Below are positions 45,174 through 54,752 of a DNA stretch of 64,000 nt, piece after piece. The stretch's first letter is position 1. Every line of letters starts with the position of its first letter. This DNA is from Enterococcus durans NBRC 100479 = LMG 10746 (GTDB lineage Bacteria; Bacillota; Bacilli; Lactobacillales; Enterococcaceae), in NCBI RefSeq assembly GCF_001544215.1, contig NZ_BCQB01000007.1, positions 1-64,000 on the forward strand. Direction: 5' to 3'. Below the pieces are notes generated by a model, which was not told the origin of the DNA, ran no database searches, and worked only from the letters and a program-made list of their open reading frames with translations. Both the position numbers and the translations under genes were made by a program.

Positions 45174-45806
45174 CTATTTCCATACTTTTTCATATAATTC
45201 GATTAGTTTTTCATTCATATCCACAACATCTGAATAGAACATGTTACCTCCATTATGATAGAGATACCCACCATTGTAAAGCAAGGACTGAACTCGCCAA
45301 TAACGATATTTCGTTTTCCCATTATTTCCTAGTAACGGGCTTAGTACGTTTTTGGAATATTCTTCTGCTAATTCTACGCTATTTTTGCCTCCATGCTTTT
45401 TGACGTAAGCAATATAGTCTTTGCCAAAGTTATACGCCTGGATAGCCGTAGCAAGATCACAGCCTTGTTTGTTTGCCTCAGTGATCATTTCAGCCAAATA
45501 GCTAACTCCCTGATCAATGCTTTCTTCTTGGTTGTTGATCATATTTGCTTTTCCATAGGCACTTTCCGAGCTTTGCATCAAATCAATACCCTTACCCTTT
45601 GATTCTGTGAGAATGATCCCTTTGATCAGATTTTTGTAATTTTCCATTTGATATTTTTTTGTAGCTACCGCAATTTCCGAATCGTATTGTTCCACCTGCT
45701 TGATGGATGTATAGGTTCTTCCTCCGATAAAAAGGATACCTACAAGCACCGCAATGGCAAGCAACCGTAGCGGCCACCGAAAAATTGATTTTCTTTTTTT
45801 CTTCAT
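45174..45806 (-). CDS. Lysozyme-like membrane-anchored protein
   Basis: A 210-residue protein: basic N-terminus, one membrane segment (about 12-27), then a lysozyme-like domain (YKNLIKGIILTESKGKGIDLMQSSES, with a catalytic-type Glu; QAYNFGKDYIAYV). This resembles the N-terminal muramidase domain of CwlT-type enzymes and the Gram-positive lysozyme-like family. It may cut peptidoglycan. Forty-three bases upstream of the DUF368 gene, likely one transcript. Confidence 0.82.
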   Translation of the reverse strand: MKKKRKSIFRWPLRLLAIAVLVGILFIGGRTYTSIKQVEQYDSEIAVATKKYQMENYKNLIKGIILTESKGKGIDLMQSSESAYGKANMINNQEESIDQGVSYLAEMITEANKQGCDLATAIQAYNFGKDYIAYVKKHGGKNSVELAEEYSKNVLSPLLGNNGKTKYRYWRVQSLLYNGGYLYHNGGNMFYSDVVDMNEKLIELYEKVWK

Positions 45807-46015
45807 AAAAACTCACCTAGTTATTTTGACATCTTATTTATCTTACTATTTATTATCTTCCTTGGCTATTTAAGAGAGAAAATTCGTTGCTTCTCTTAAT
45901 AAAAAATGAAAAATTCAGTATTTTTTTTACCTTACGAAATTGATCGTTGTTTTTTTAGGAAAAGCATTGTCCTTATCAAAGAAAAGTCGTTATAATTTAA
46001 CCAGTAGGTGATTAT

Positions 46016-46732
46016 GTGGAAAATGAAAAGAAATATGCAAAAATGGCAGATGGTAGTGAGATTTATTACGAAAAATGCGGTAAAGGATTTCCGCTTTTCT
46101 TACTTCATGGTAATGACGGCAGTGGTCGCTTTTTTTCAGAACAAGTACCTGTTTTTAAACAGTTTTATACGGTATATCTGATCGATAGTCGCGGACACGG
46201 TCGATCAACGAACAATGCAAATACCTTGAGCTTCCGTTTAATGGCTGAAGATCTTTATACCATCATGTTGTTAGAAGGGATTACAAAAGCAAACATTTTA
46301 GGATTTAGCGATGGTGCAAACCTCGCTTTAGTATTTTCAAGTTGTTATCCTGAAAAAGTACATCGGTTGATTTTAAATTCAGGAAATACTCTAGTAGAAG
46401 GTGTTCTTTTTTCTGCAAGAATAGCTAGTTACTTGCATTATGCATGGGTTTGGCTGCTATCGATCTTTCGTCCAACGCTTAGAAGAAATCTACTAGTAAT
46501 AAATCTATTATTGCAAGATGTGGGACTTTCTACAGCAGATTTGGAAAAAATCAAATCGAAGACATTGATCATTGTTGGGAAAAAAGATGTGATCAAATTA
46601 AAGCATTCACTTTACTTAGCCAAAACGATCCCAAATGCTTCCTTCGTTCTTGTAAAAGAGCAGGGGCATCAACTCGCTAGAAAAGATCCAGAACGATTTA
46701 ATCAAGAAGTACTAGAATTTTTAGCTGAATAA
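46016..46732 (+). CDS. Alpha/beta hydrolase paired with mprF
   Basis: A 238-residue cytosolic alpha/beta hydrolase: LLHGNDGSGRFF oxyanion region, nucleophile elbow GFSDGAN (Ser near residue 101), and late GHQLA His. The start is a GTG after AGTAGGTGATTAT. Fourteen bases (to the GTG) separate it from mprF, so they form an operon. In E. faecium a hydrolase next to the aminoacyl-phosphatidylglycerol synthase (AhyD) removes amino acids from that lipid; this gene has the right place and fold to be that enzyme or a relative, which I infer rather than show. Confidence 0.8.
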   Translation: MENEKKYAKMADGSEIYYEKCGKGFPLFLLHGNDGSGRFFSEQVPVFKQFYTVYLIDSRGHGRSTNNANTLSFRLMAEDLYTIMLLEGITKANILGFSDGANLALVFSSCYPEKVHRLILNSGNTLVEGVLFSARIASYLHYAWVWLLSIFRPTLRRNLLVINLLLQDVGLSTADLEKIKSKTLIIVGKKDVIKLKHSLYLAKTIPNASFVLVKEQGHQLARKDPERFNQEVLEFLAE

Positions 46733-46754
46733 TAAAGAATAGTAGGTGATTTTT

Positions 46755-49343
46755 TTGATAAAACAGACCGTGCAGTGGATCAAAAACCATTTAGGTCTCT
46801 TTAAAATGATATTTTTGATTTCAGTCATCGTAATTATCGTTAGTGAACTAATTTCAATTGGAAAAACATTATCTGTTGACCAGTTAGCAGAGACATTCGC
46901 CACCATTCCTCTTTGGAAAACCGGATTGATGCTGCTCATCGGCTTAGTCGCGGTACTTCCTATGATTGGTTATGATCTTATTTTAAATCGATTGCTTGGA
47001 CAAAAGCAAAAACCGCAATATTTATTTGAGACAAGCTGGCTGATCAATACCATCAACAATATCGCAGGATTTGGCGGATTCGTCAGTATCGGCTTGCGTT
47101 CTGAACTTTATGGCCACAAAAAAGAAAGTAAACAACTGATGCAAGCCCTCTCTAAGATTTTTCTTTTCTTGATGGCTGGTCTTTCGGTTTACAGTCTGAT
47201 TTCCTTTTTCATGGTCTTATTTAGTCCTGTCGCTCCATTCCTTAAACAATACTGGATCTGGTTGATTGGCGGAGGATTGTATTTCCCGATCGTGTTCCTT
47301 GTCACTACGCTTAAAAAAGAAGGGTATGTCGGCGGGCTTTCCTTAAAAACACAAGGTCAATTATTGCTCGTATCTTTTCTTGAATGGTCAGGGGTATTAT
47401 TTAGTTTCCTAGCAGTAGGCTATTTGATGGAAATCAAGATCGATCTTTGGCAAACGATTCCTCTGTTTATTGCCGCTTCGGTTATCGGGATCGTCTCCAT
47501 GATACCCGGGGAAATCGGTAGTTTTGACGTCATGATGATCATCGGCTTATCCGCGATTGGCGTACCTAAAGAAACTGTCGTTGTTTGGATCTTACTCTAT
47601 CGGGTCTTTTATTATATTATCCCTTTCTTGATCGGGATCGTCTTTTTCTTTAAAAATATCGGCTCAACTTTTGATAAACGTTACTCAGGTATCCCAAGGC
47701 AATTAGCGACAGAAATCGCGCATAAAATCGTTGTTGTCCTTTTATACTTTTCAGGAATCATGTTGGTTCTCTCTGCAACAATCCCACAAGCTTTTACTGA
47801 GTTTCGCTGGTTGCACAGTTTGAATCCTTTGAGGTTGCACTTGATCATTCAATTTCCAAGTATCTTATTAGGCTTTTTATTTGTAGTCATGGGAAGAGCA
47901 ATGGCAGCTCGCGTAAAAAGAGCCTACTGGCCAACGATTGGCTTGATCCTCCTTTCACTGATCTACGTTGGTATCACAGATCTTAGCCTAACAGCAGTTG
48001 TTTTTCTAACGATCCTATTGTTGATCATCGTTGCTTCCAAAAATGAACTATTTCGGGAACAAATCATCTATTCTTGGGAATGGTTGACAGTAGATGGTCT
48101 GATCACCGGCACCTTATCCCTTCTTTACATTATTATTGGGGTATACAACATGCCGGAATTTCCCCATCGGAAGCATCACTTTATCTCGTTTTTCCTTTTC
48201 CCTTCTGAAAAGATTTGGTTCTCTGGATTACTTGCAATTATCGCTGTAAGTTTCATCATCATTCTCCTCGTTCATTTTTTACAAGGAAAGAAACAACAGA
48301 TCGGCGAACCATTTAACGAAGAACGAGCATTGTCAGTATTACATTCTTTTGGCGGAAATTCGGATAGTCAACTGATTTTCTTAAAAGACAAGCGGATGTT
48401 CATTTATGAAAAAGATGGGCAAGGAACCGTCCTGCTCCAATTTGCTTGCTATAACAATAAATGTATCGTGAAGGGTGATCCTTCTGGGAAAAAAGAAGAT
48501 TTTGCTGAAGCAATCGAGGCATTTATTGAAGAAACAGACCGTTTGTGCTATCTCCCTGTCTTCTATGAAACAAGTGAAGAGATCGTGATGATCCTCCATG
48601 AATTCGGGTACGACTTCATTAAAATGGGTGAAGAAGCGCACGTAAAATTAGCCGATTTCACTACTTCTGGCAAGAAAATGAAGGGATCTCGGGCAATCTT
48701 AAACCGAATCGAGCGTGAAGGCTTTACCTTTGAAGTCATCCAACCACCCTTTTCAGCTAGTCAAATGGCTGACTTGAAGAAAATTTCTGATAGCTGGTTG
48801 GGTACGCGAAAAGAAAAAGGTTTTTCTTTAGGATTCTTTTCAGAAGATTACTTGCAACGAGCACCGATTGCTATTGTGAATAGCCCAGAAGGAGAAATGG
48901 TCGCTTTCGCCTCCATTATGCCTACCTATACAGATAATAGAATCGGCACGATCGATTTGATGCGTTACGATCTAGACCGAGCACCATCTGGAAGTATGGA
49001 TTTTCTCTTCTTACATCTCTTCGAGTATATGAAAGAAGAACAGATCGAATACTTTAATTTGGGAATGGCACCTTTAGCAAATGTGGGAACTTCTAGAAAG
49101 AGTTTCATTCAAGAGCGAATCGCTTATCTTGTCTATGAATTCGGTTCTCACTTCTACTCATTCCATGGGTTGCGTGAATACAAAGATAAATATGCAACCA
49201 ACTGGATTCCACGCTATACGCTTTACTCAAGAGATAGTTGGATCACCTATGTCATGATTGCCTTATTGATCATCGATAATGCGCCTGTAGAAACTCCAAA
49301 AAACCGATTATTTGGATTAAAGAAATGGTTTCGCAGACGCTAA
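46755..49343 (+). CDS. mprF: Aminoacyl-phosphatidylglycerol synthase/flippase MprF
   Basis: About 862 residues. The N-terminal half has about 14 membrane segments (flippase and synthase-linked, with SMIPGEIGSFDVMMIIGL) and the C-terminal 330 residues form the cytosolic GNAT-like aminoacyl transferase (ENPS: YNNKCIVKGDPSGKKEDF and SRAILNRIEREGFTF). It transfers amino acids from tRNA to phosphatidylglycerol, lowering negative surface charge and sensitivity to cationic peptides and daptomycin. I choose the TTG at 46755, with AGGTGAT upstream; the GTG three codons earlier lies inside that site. Confidence 0.93.
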   Translation: MIKQTVQWIKNHLGLFKMIFLISVIVIIVSELISIGKTLSVDQLAETFATIPLWKTGLMLLIGLVAVLPMIGYDLILNRLLGQKQKPQYLFETSWLINTINNIAGFGGFVSIGLRSELYGHKKESKQLMQALSKIFLFLMAGLSVYSLISFFMVLFSPVAPFLKQYWIWLIGGGLYFPIVFLVTTLKKEGYVGGLSLKTQGQLLLVSFLEWSGVLFSFLAVGYLMEIKIDLWQTIPLFIAASVIGIVSMIPGEIGSFDVMMIIGLSAIGVPKETVVVWILLYRVFYYIIPFLIGIVFFFKNIGSTFDKRYSGIPRQLATEIAHKIVVVLLYFSGIMLVLSATIPQAFTEFRWLHSLNPLRLHLIIQFPSILLGFLFVVMGRAMAARVKRAYWPTIGLILLSLIYVGITDLSLTAVVFLTILLLIIVASKNELFREQIIYSWEWLTVDGLITGTLSLLYIIIGVYNMPEFPHRKHHFISFFLFPSEKIWFSGLLAIIAVSFIIILLVHFLQGKKQQIGEPFNEERALSVLHSFGGNSDSQLIFLKDKRMFIYEKDGQGTVLLQFACYNNKCIVKGDPSGKKEDFAEAIEAFIEETDRLCYLPVFYETSEEIVMILHEFGYDFIKMGEEAHVKLADFTTSGKKMKGSRAILNRIEREGFTFEVIQPPFSASQMADLKKISDSWLGTRKEKGFSLGFFSEDYLQRAPIAIVNSPEGEMVAFASIMPTYTDNRIGTIDLMRYDLDRAPSGSMDFLFLHLFEYMKEEQIEYFNLGMAPLANVGTSRKSFIQERIAYLVYEFGSHFYSFHGLREYKDKYATNWIPRYTLYSRDSWITYVMIALLIIDNAPVETPKNRLFGLKKWFRRR

Positions 49344-49427
49344 TGCGAATAAAAAGAAATCTTAAAAGTATTGTTTCTCAAGAATCCTATCTTGCAAATA
49401 CTTGCCGTCTTTCATCGGAAACGGTAA

Positions 49428-49480
49428 ATCAAAAGCAGCAGTTATCTTCTTAGTAAGAAGATAACTGCTGCTTTTGTCTA
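49428..49480. terminator. Terminator of the hydrolase-mprF operon
   Basis: AAAAGCAGCAGTTATCTTCTTA and a perfect TAAGAAGATAACTGCTGCTTTT arm (each named in part), with T-runs on both sides. The rest of 49481-49581 shows no gene. Confidence 0.92.
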
Positions 49481-49581
49481 TTTCATATTCCTCCATTTCA
49501 CTCCGCAAAATATCTTCTTTTGATCCTAATCGTCACTTCTAGTTTCATTCTTGATTGAACTACTCTCCTCGAAAGATGCTT

Positions 49582-50373
49582 CTACTTCAATAATGTTTCA
49601 TAGCTTAACTTCCTCGTAACTCCTCGTACAAGCAACCAAGCAAGGAGGATCAAAGCAATACTCAATCCTAATGTGATCCAAGTGTTTACAAGCATGATTC
49701 CCATAAACTGTCCAATGATAAAAAGCAAGATAGGTAAAATCAGAAAAACAGCGCGTTGCTGTGCTTCTTCTACAGTCTGCGCTTTTGCAGAACCGCGAAC
49801 AGTAATCGTGATCGCGATAAAAGATATTGCAGGTGACGCCAATAACAGAATGACTAGCCAACTTATACTAGGTAAGAACATGGTACCCATCAACACAAGT
49901 ATTTCAACTTGCGTCACGATCAGCATAGCAAAAAATGAAGTAAAGGAAACGATCATACTTAATAGAAATGCTGCCGCTATTTTTGATTGGAAAATTTTTT
50001 TTAGTGGAAGAGGACAGTAAAGCAATGTTTCCAAGGTCTGCTTTTCCTTTTCTCCCACGAATGAGCTTGCCGCCATAACAGACGAAGCCATGATAGGTAT
50101 CATCAAAAAGAACACAGGCATGATATTATTCATCAATAGCTTGATCAAACTCTGTTTGACATCCTGATCCGCACCTGTCCGTGGGATCATCTCTAATAGT
50201 GCTTGTAAATTGAGAGAATCTAATGGGACAAAATGGACCATCATAATAAAAATAGTGGGTAGAACAATCGTCAATGCCAAAGGAACCATCAATATGGTAA
50301 CAAATACCTGTTTGTTGGTCGTGATACTTTTCAAATCTTTTTTGATGATGGCCCACTGCATAGTATGCAACAT
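49582..50373 (-). CDS. ABC-2 type exporter permease
   Basis: A 263-residue protein (MLHTMQWAIIKKDLKSI) with about six membrane segments and the family feature EKEKQTLETLLYCPL before the third segment, where the coupling helix lies. It pairs with the ATPase gene directly upstream. ATG at 50373 after AAGGGG; two bases separate it from the ATPase stop, so the two are translated together. Substrate unknown; NatAB-type Na+ exporters and lantibiotic-immunity exporters share this form. Confidence 0.85.
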   Translation of the reverse strand: MLHTMQWAIIKKDLKSITTNKQVFVTILMVPLALTIVLPTIFIMMVHFVPLDSLNLQALLEMIPRTGADQDVKQSLIKLLMNNIMPVFFLMIPIMASSVMAASSFVGEKEKQTLETLLYCPLPLKKIFQSKIAAAFLLSMIVSFTSFFAMLIVTQVEILVLMGTMFLPSISWLVILLLASPAISFIAITITVRGSAKAQTVEEAQQRAVFLILPILLFIIGQFMGIMLVNTWITLGLSIALILLAWLLVRGVTRKLSYETLLK

Positions 50374-50374
50374 T

Positions 50375-51286
50375 TTACTCGTTCCCCTTTCGTTTTTCAA
50401 TCAAGCTGAAATAGATATCTTCCAACGTTGGCTGCTCGGCAGAAACATGGTAAATATCCCCACCTGCCTCCACGATCTGCTTCACAAGTGAAGGGATTTC
50501 TTTTTCTGTCTGAACGTTAACTTCAAACATCCCTTGTTCGATTTTTCGATAAGACACACTATCCGGCATATAATTCGTCTCGATTTTTACCGTCATACCA
50601 GAATGGATCTTTGTACGAAGCTGTTCAAGTGTGCCTATTGCAAGTAGTGCTCCCTTGTCGATCAAACCATAAGAAGTACAAATCTCCTGAGCATAACGCA
50701 ATTGATGTGTACATAAAAAAATCGTCATTCCTTCTTCTTGGGCCAATTTTCGAATCATGTGATTGACGCTTTGGGCACTTTCAGGGTCTAACCCAGAAGT
50801 AGGTTCATCTAGAAACAAAATTTTAGGTTGATGGATCATTGCACGCGCAAGAGAAAGTCTTTGTCTCATCCCAGTAGAATAAGACCCTAGCTTGCGATCT
50901 TTTGCTTCAGTCAGATTCAGTCTTTCCAAAAGTGCAGTAGCACGCTTGAAACTCTCGCTCTTATTTATACCGAATGCTGCTCCATAAAACATAAGATTCT
51001 CAATACCTGACAAGTTATCGTACATTTGTGCATGCTCTGTGACTACACCGGCCAATGCATGTACTTTTTCAGGATTTTCCATAGGATCGATATCGAATAC
51101 CCGGCACTGCCCTCCTGATAGTTGAAGCATACCATTGAGTATCTTCACAGTGGTAGTTTTCCCCGCACCATTCGGACCTAAGAATCCAAACACTTCTCCT
51201 GGTTCAATGCTAATCGTTATATTGTCTATTGCTTTATTTTTATCAGGAAATACTTTTGATACATTCTCAAGCAAAACTGCTTTCAT
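50375..51286 (-). CDS. ABC exporter ATP-binding protein
   Basis: A 303-residue ABC ATPase: Walker A GPNGAGKTT, signature YSTGMRQRLSLA, Walker B ILFLDEPTSGLDP, switch His in CTHQL, and a 90-residue C-terminal extension as in NatA and CcmA-like proteins. ATG at 51286 follows AGGAGGGAAGAAACG. It forms an operon with the permease at 49582. Confidence 0.9.
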   Translation of the reverse strand: MKAVLLENVSKVFPDKNKAIDNITISIEPGEVFGFLGPNGAGKTTTVKILNGMLQLSGGQCRVFDIDPMENPEKVHALAGVVTEHAQMYDNLSGIENLMFYGAAFGINKSESFKRATALLERLNLTEAKDRKLGSYSTGMRQRLSLARAMIHQPKILFLDEPTSGLDPESAQSVNHMIRKLAQEEGMTIFLCTHQLRYAQEICTSYGLIDKGALLAIGTLEQLRTKIHSGMTVKIETNYMPDSVSYRKIEQGMFEVNVQTEKEIPSLVKQIVEAGGDIYHVSAEQPTLEDIYFSLIEKRKGNE

Positions 51287-51486
51287 CGTTTCTTCCCTCC
51301 TGCAACCATTTTGAGTTCCACCGCATCCTACGTTCATCATTGCTTTTTATTCTATAAAAACTATTCACTCTGACTGGATACACCTGGATCAAGCTGTAAA
51401 CGACAATCTTGATCTGCGCATCTTGAACAGAACTGGATGTTCGTAGAACTACTTCGTAAAAAGCAAACGTTATCTTTTATTATAAC

Positions 51487-51530
51487 AAAAAAACTGCAGA
51501 TCAAAGAATTTTTTCTTTGTCTGCAGTCTT
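51487..51530 (-). terminator. Terminator of tuf
   Basis: ACTGCAGA and GTCTGCAGT arms with a CAAAGAA/TTCTTTG inner stem, then T-run on the minus strand. Confidence 0.85.
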
Positions 51531-51561
51531 TTATTTAAATAGATTCTCTTTAATGACCAAA

Positions 51562-52749
51562 TTAGGCTTCGATTTCTGTTACGATACCTGAACCTACTGT
51601 ACGGCCACCTTCACGAATAGAGAAAGTTGTTCCGTTTTCGATGGCAACTGGATGGATCAATTCAACGTCGATCGTTACGTTATCTCCAGGCATAACCATT
51701 TCAGTGCCTTCAGGTAAAACGATTGTTCCAGTTACGTCAGTTGTACGGAAGTAGAATTGTGGACGATAGTTATTGAAGAATGGTGTATGACGTCCACCTT
51801 CTTCTTTTGTCAATACGTACACTTCTGCTTTGAATTTTGTATGTGGTGTGATTGAACCTGGTTTTGCGATTACTTGTCCACGTTCGATATCTTCACGTTG
51901 GATACCACGTAACAATACCCCAACGTTATCTCCTGCTTCACCATAGTCTAATGTCTTGCGGAACATTTCGACCCCAGTTACAACAGCTTTTTGTGTTTCA
52001 GGTTTGATACCGACGATTTCGATTTCATCACCTACACGAACTGCACCACGATCGATACGACCTGAAGCAACAGTCCCACGACCTGTGATTGAGAAGACAT
52101 CTTCCACTGGTAACAATAATGGTTTGTCTGTATCACGTTCTGGTGTTGGGATATATTCATCAACAGTATCCATCAATTCCATGATAGCTGCTTCTGCATC
52201 AGGATCTCCTTGTAAAGCTTTTAATGCTGAACCTTTGATGACTGGTGTATCGTCACCTGGGAAACCATATTCGCTTAATAATTCACGAACTTCCATTTCG
52301 ACAAGATCAATCAATTCTTCATCATCTACTAAGTCGATTTTGTTCAAGAAGACGATCAAATATTTAACACCTACTTGACGTGACAATAAAATATGTTCAC
52401 GTGTTTGTGGCATTGGTCCATCTGTTGCAGATACAACTAGAATGGCTCCGTCCATTTGAGCAGCACCTGTGATCATGTTTTTCACATAGTCCGCATGTCC
52501 TGGTGCATCGATGTGTGCATAGTGACGTTTTTCAGTTTCATATTCTACGTGCGCAGTATTGATAGTAATTCCACGTTCACGTTCTTCAGGTGCTGCATCG
52601 ATACTAGCATAGTCTTGAGGATTTGCTAAGCCTTTTTTACCTAATACTGTAGTGATTGCAGCAGTCAAAGTGGTTTTACCATGGTCGACGTGACCAATAG
52701 TCCCAATGTTTACGTGTGGTTTACTTCTATCATAATGTTCTTTTGCCAT
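51562..52749 (-). CDS. tuf: Elongation factor Tu
   Basis: A 395-residue GTPase that delivers aminoacyl-tRNA to the ribosome. [12 protein letters not shown] (P-loop), DAPGHADY and NKIDLVDD motifs in the G domain; RGGRTVGSG at the end of domain 3. ATG at 52749 follows AGGAGGTTTGTTAATT. A strong promoter precedes it, and it is monocistronic, not in the str operon. Confidence 0.98.
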   Translation of the reverse strand: MAKEHYDRSKPHVNIGTIGHVDHGKTTLTAAITTVLGKKGLANPQDYASIDAAPEERERGITINTAHVEYETEKRHYAHIDAPGHADYVKNMITGAAQMDGAILVVSATDGPMPQTREHILLSRQVGVKYLIVFLNKIDLVDDEELIDLVEMEVRELLSEYGFPGDDTPVIKGSALKALQGDPDAEAAIMELMDTVDEYIPTPERDTDKPLLLPVEDVFSITGRGTVASGRIDRGAVRVGDEIEIVGIKPETQKAVVTGVEMFRKTLDYGEAGDNVGVLLRGIQREDIERGQVIAKPGSITPHTKFKAEVYVLTKEEGGRHTPFFNNYRPQFYFRTTDVTGTIVLPEGTEMVMPGDNVTIDVELIHPVAIENGTTFSIREGGRTVGSGIVTEIEA

Positions 52750-52875
52750 AATTAACAAACCTCCTAAATGTTTTAGAGCTCGATTTTTCGCTTTCACTTG
52801 TTCATTATAGTCCTTTTTAGCTTAAATAAAAAAGATTATGTCCGCCTTACTTTTTGTAAGTATTGAACAAACCCT

Positions 52876-52903
52876 ATTATACGTCAAACTTGGTCAAAGT
52901 CAA
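52876..52903 (-). promoter_or_regulatory. Strong sigma-A promoter of tuf
   Basis: On the minus strand TTGACT, a 16-base spacer, TATAAT, about 130 bases before the tuf ATG. The remaining gap up to 53116 shows no other feature I can support. Confidence 0.75.
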
Positions 52904-53116
52904 CTAAGAACACTCGCCTTGTTGAACAGTTCAGTATTCGAAGAGCGCACATACACAACCATTGAAATTTCGGCAATTAAGTCGTTTAAAAATAACCTTG
53001 CCATTCATCAATGATCACTTGGAAAAGTAAGGGGTATTTCGTGATCACCAAATCTGCTTGTAACAAAAACACACTCTGATCGGTTCGTTGGGATCAACTG
53101 AATACTGATATTCTAT

Positions 53117-53521
53117 TTAATATTCTTTATAAAAGCAAACTGCTCCTTGCTGCTCTGCTAGATGGAACCCATTTTTTTCATAGAATCTTTTTATCACAGG
53201 GTCATTTTCTGCCAGTAATACTTTTTGCCTCACATTTGGATAAGCTTCTACCATCTTCTTCATCAGTGCTGTCCCAATGCCTTGCTTTTGATAGATAGGG
53301 TGTACCAACAAGTCTTGAATGTAAAGAATTGTTTCACCATCCCCCACACTGCGGATCAATCCAATCAATTCTTTCTCTTGCCAAACTGTGATGACCTTAA
53401 GTGATTGCTCCACCGCCTTCATTAGTTGTTTGCTATCTGTTGTATAAGCCGTCCAGCCAACAGAGCCATAAAGTTCTAGTAATGATTGTTCATCGATACA
53501 TTTTTGTTCATGAAAATGCAT
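53117..53521 (-). CDS. GNAT family N-acetyltransferase
   Basis: A 134-residue small acetyltransferase: LIGLIRSVGDGETILYIQDLLVHP then YQKQGIGTALMKKM, the acetyl-CoA loop, and FYEKNGFHLA near the end. Substrate unknown. ATG at 53521 follows AAGGAGGTGTAGTT; a longer in-frame form has no site. Confidence 0.88.
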   Translation of the reverse strand: MHFHEQKCIDEQSLLELYGSVGWTAYTTDSKQLMKAVEQSLKVITVWQEKELIGLIRSVGDGETILYIQDLLVHPIYQKQGIGTALMKKMVEAYPNVRQKVLLAENDPVIKRFYEKNGFHLAEQQGAVCFYKEY

Positions 53522-53598
53522 AACTACACCTCCTTCATCATACATACCATTATTTCTTGTGCTTAGCGAAAAAACTTTAACTACTTTTGAACTCTCAA

Positions 53599-53979
53599 TC
53601 AGCCAGCTGTAAGTTCAATAAAATTCCCCTCTGGATCTTGGATTACTGCCTCATAATAGCCATCTCCCGTCGTTCTTGGGCCACTTAGTAGTGGATAGCC
53701 ATCAGCGATGAATCGTTCCGCAAATGAATCCACATCTTCTTTTGTTCCGACTGCTAATGCAAGATGCGCATAGCCTAACGTATCTACCGATCGATCAGAT
53801 AAAAATGGTTTGGTGATCAATTCGATTCTGCCACCAGTAGGAAAACTTAAAAAATAAGATTGGAACCTCGTTTTGGGATTGGTATATTTTTCTGAACTTT
53901 TTGTGCCAAAATAGCGCTCGTAAAACGCTCTCATTTTTTCTAAATCCTTTGTCCAAATCGCAATATGCTCGATATGCAT
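53599..53979 (-). CDS. VOC family (glyoxalase/dioxygenase fold) protein
   Basis: A 126-residue protein with two beta-alpha-beta-beta-beta repeats: MHIEHIAIWTKDLEKMRAFYE (split start) and LGYAHLALAVGTKEDVDSF. Metal-ligand positions (His in HIEHIAIW and AHLALA, Glu in NFIELTAG) are present. The substrate is unknown; similar proteins are labelled lactoylglutathione lyase-like. ATG at 53979 follows AAGGAG. Confidence 0.88.
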   Translation of the reverse strand: MHIEHIAIWTKDLEKMRAFYERYFGTKSSEKYTNPKTRFQSYFLSFPTGGRIELITKPFLSDRSVDTLGYAHLALAVGTKEDVDSFAERFIADGYPLLSGPRTTGDGYYEAVIQDPEGNFIELTAG

Positions 53980-54130
53980 GAATTCCACTCCTTTATATTT
54001 TAAATCTAGATAATTATTTATACCACGCTTGATGATTCACATAAAGCGTCATCTTCCTATTTTATTTTTCTATGATAAACTAAAATGAACAAGAATGTAG
54101 AACAAATCTAAAAATCAGGTTTGCTACAGA

Positions 54131-54260
54131 CGCTCGAATAAACGGCGGGAGAAGAAGCAACTCCTTCGGAAATAAGCCGAAATTCACAAAAATTTGAAAA
54201 GCAATTTTCGTTCATTTCTTCTTATTTCTCGGAGTTAAACACTTCTGTCCCAGCCTATCT
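54131..54260 (-). repeat. Interspersed repeat, reversed copy C
   Basis: Reads cgaataaacggcgggag, agaagcaactccttcggaaataagccg, the aaaatttgaaaagcaatttt loop region, cttatttctcggagttaaac and cttctgtcccagcct, the reverse of the copy at 8613. It lacks the terminal gagacaaaagt hairpin. Confidence 0.82.
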
Positions 54261-54261
54261 C

Positions 54262-54372
54262 AAATAAACGGCGTCCAAAAGTCAGGCTTTTCGGAAATTT
54301 CAAAAAAAAAACGAGCAATACAAAAAGCGTATTGTTCGTTTTTTTCTCCAATTTCTCAAACCTAAACGACTT
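54262..54372 (+). repeat. Second intergenic repeat type, copy 1
   Basis: Begins aataaacggcgtccaaaagtc, has an A-rich stem (aaaaacgagcaatac...gtattgttcgttttt) and ends ctccaatttctcaaacctaaacgac. About 90 percent identical to the reverse complement of 59609-59716. It abuts the first-type repeat at 54260 and shares its aataaacgg end. Confidence 0.82.
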
Positions 54373-54433
54373 TTGTCTCAGCTTCTTCTTATCTACTGAT
54401 GTAATACAAAAGTTACACGAATTATCACTCTAT

Positions 54434-54742
54434 CTAATGTGCTTGTTTCATTTGACGATTTTCGATCAATGTTGGTTTTCCTTCAATTAGTTGATCTGCA
54501 AATAAAGCGACGTCTTCTCCTGTGATATCGAGAACTGTTTTCCCGCTTTGTGCCCCTTCTTCGAACAACTCTACTAATTCAGAAAGCACACCATCCTTTT
54601 CAGTCACACCAATCGGTGCTACTTTAAAAAAATATTTTTGGATCTCTTTATAAACGATTTGATAGTCTTTCGGTAAACTCTTGACACGGATCATGTGGAC
54701 ACGCCACTCTTTTTTTTCATCGATCATTTGTTGGATTCCCAT
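54434..54742 (-). CDS. DUF1048 protein, second of a tandem pair
   Basis: A 102-residue soluble helical protein. MIRVKSLPKDYQIVYKEIQKYFF matches the DUF1048 core, and the C-terminal TGEDVALFADQLIEG is also shared with its neighbour at 54753. Function unknown; DUF1048 genes usually follow a PadR regulator, as here. ATG after GAGGGATAAACT. Confidence 0.8.
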   Translation of the reverse strand: MGIQQMIDEKKEWRVHMIRVKSLPKDYQIVYKEIQKYFFKVAPIGVTEKDGVLSELVELFEEGAQSGKTVLDITGEDVALFADQLIEGKPTLIENRQMKQAH

Positions 54743-54752
54743 AGTTTATCCC

